Part shown: piece by piece, positions 62,954-64,000 of the stretch
Layout: each line of letters opens with the position of its first letter
Position numbering within the stretch: position 1 is the stretch's first letter
From: Oceanobacter mangrovi
GTDB lineage: Bacteria > Pseudomonadota > Gammaproteobacteria > Pseudomonadales > Oceanobacteraceae
Assembly: GCF_019740315.1 (NCBI RefSeq)
Contig: NZ_JAHXZR010000003.1
Location: forward strand, 496,001 to 560,000
Length of the DNA stretch: 64,000 nucleotides
Reading direction: 5' to 3'
Program-made: the position numbers and the translations under genes
Notes under the pieces: model-generated
Told to the model about the DNA's origin: nothing
Database searches by the model: none
The model's input: only the letters and a program-made list of their open reading frames with translations

Positions 62954-64000
62954 GTGCGGACATCCACCAGCCGCTGGCTGATCTGGTTATGTTGTTGGAC
63001 CGGCAAGGCACCGTGGCGGACTTCCAGCTGTTCGACCTTGGCCCCCAGTGTTTCAAGCCGTTGCCGTAATGGTTGCAGCTGCTGTTGCAGACTCTGACGG
63101 GTGTGCTGTTGTAACGACCAGAATGTGACTGTGATGGCTGGCCAGCCAAGGCTGACCTCGACATCCAGCGGGCCATAATCGGCCAGATCAAAGTGTAGTT
63201 TTAATTGCCAGATGCGCTGCTGGTTGTGATTTGCCACAGGTTTGTCGGCATCAGATGACGTTTGCTGGTGATTATCTGCATGGCTCTGCGGCAAGCCGTT
63301 TTGGGCGGCCCAACTGCCGTCGCGTGGATCTGCAGGTCGTTGCTCGGTGCTACGTTGCTCGGCTGGGTGGCGTAGCTCCAGCTCAGCTTGCTGCAGTTCA
63401 TCCCCATGCTGGAACAGTAACAGGGTCTTCAATAACGAATGCTCGGTCGCCTGTCGCATGCTGATCTGGTTGTGCTCAATCGTTGCCAGCGCACTGTGTA
63501 ACAGCCGTGTCAGTTCATTACCGTGAAATCCATTGATGCCGTCCTTGAGTGGTAATGGCTGCTGGTTCTGATCCGTAGGTAAACCACCACTTGCCGCCAG
63601 TGCCAGCGTTAAGATTGTTTTCAGGTTGGTAGGTGTAGCCTCCGGCTTCGTCAGCGCCAGTTCGGCCACCGCGGCCTGCAAGCGTTGATTGTATTGCTGG
63701 CCCTGACTGGCCAGATTTTGCTGGATATCGGTGCCCGGCGGCAGGCTGTTGGTCGTTATGCTGGCCTGGGGGGAGGGCTGCGCAGCAGCTGTCCCGGTGT
63801 TGAGCGGGGCTGTTGGCTGGCTGATTCCGGCACTGTCTGGCTGACCTGGCTGGGTCAGTCGGCTGTTGATGCCCAATCCCTGTAACGCGGCCTGAAACCA
63901 GTTATTGGCTTGTCGGTTAGACGTTGCGGTGCCGGTGGCCGGGTCCGTCGCGGTGGCCACAGTAGTTGTGCTGGTTGGGGCAGGTGTGGTGGATTGATGG
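62950..64000 (-). CDS. FliK-like hook-length control protein (N-terminus beyond window)
   Basis: At least 350 residues are visible and the frame stays open past the right edge, so the true start is outside. The left two-thirds is Gln/Pro/Thr/Ala-rich and low in complexity, as in FliK N-terminal parts. The C-terminal domain (WQLKLHFDLADYGPLDVEVSLGWPAITVTFWSLQQ) has the Flg_hook/FliK_C pattern with LGPVEVRL-like core. It is paired with an FlhB-like protein, as seen in many flagellated Gammaproteobacteria. Confidence 0.8.
   Translation of the reverse strand, partial: HQSTTPAPTSTTTVATATDPATGTATSNRQANNWFQAALQGLGINSRLTQPGQPDSAGISQPTAPLNTGTAAAQPSPQASITTNSLPPGTDIQQNLASQGQQYNQRLQAAVAELALTKPEATPTNLKTILTLALAASGGLPTDQNQQPLPLKDGINGFHGNELTRLLHSALATIEHNQISMRQATEHSLLKTLLLFQHGDELQQAELELRHPAEQRSTEQRPADPRDGSWAAQNGLPQSHADNHQQTSSDADKPVANHNQQRIWQLKLHFDLADYGPLDVEVSLGWPAITVTFWSLQQHTRQSLQQQLQPLRQRLETLGAKVEQLEVRHGALPVQQHNQISQRLVDVRT

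Overview
The window is a piece of a gammaproteobacterial chromosome. The gene set points to a free-living, flagellated, marine-type lineage near Oceanospirillales/Pseudomonadales, though this placement is an inference. Supporting genes are an MvaT-type H-NS protein, SelO with a C-terminal Cys, Tat-exported PhoD, paired TIGR03546/TIGR03545 genes, a HemN with an FNR-like box, FliK/FlhB-like proteins and many c-di-GMP and two-component proteins. It is almost fully coding. I see no integrase, transposase, CRISPR array or rRNA. FeoB (left edge) and a FliK-like protein (right edge) run off the window.

Layout. 1-2.3 kb: Fur-boxed feoAB divergent from an MvaT-like nucleoid protein. 2.3-9.8 kb: rnb, phoD, a methyltransferase plus metallo-hydrolase pair, msrA, an orphan ParA and an unknown gene. 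10-15 kb: TatD, a DUF1329 protein, an MltC-like transglycosylase with a second methyltransferase, and a small secreted protein. 15-17 kb: an AraC regulator, two identical initiator tRNA genes and a 400-bp tandem repeat carrying decayed tRNA 3' ends and REP-like hairpins. 17-21.6 kb: folM-like/folK-like, an exported ATP-dependent DNA ligase, recJ and a DUF4124 protein. 21.7-29 kb: an AcrAB-like pump and the TIGR03546-TIGR03545-small protein operon, ending in a REPIN-like inverted pair. 29-39 kb: selO, an M16 protease and a signalling cluster (REC/PAS/degenerate EAL regulator, HTH protein, hybrid kinase).

39-50 kb: an acyltransferase, an acidic DUF4377-like lipoprotein and a compact five-gene locus encoding a tripartite RND pump with its own response regulator and kinase, then fieF. 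50-59 kb: envelope proteins, AlkB-like, cysK, acyltransferases, PilZ, a Bax-like glucosaminidase, a diguanylate cyclase and an OlsB-like acyltransferase. 59-64 kb: a secreted unknown, tlpA-like overlapping hemN with an FNR/Anr-like box, a TetR regulator and a FliK-like/FlhB-like pair.

The most interesting parts are the decayed tRNA-fMet repeat array and its link to the REP family, the signalling cluster at 34.1-38.8 kb with several degenerate domains, the RND-plus-two-component locus at 41.9-49.9 kb, and the TIGR03546/TIGR03545/unknown operon. I found no clear defence system or biosynthetic cluster.
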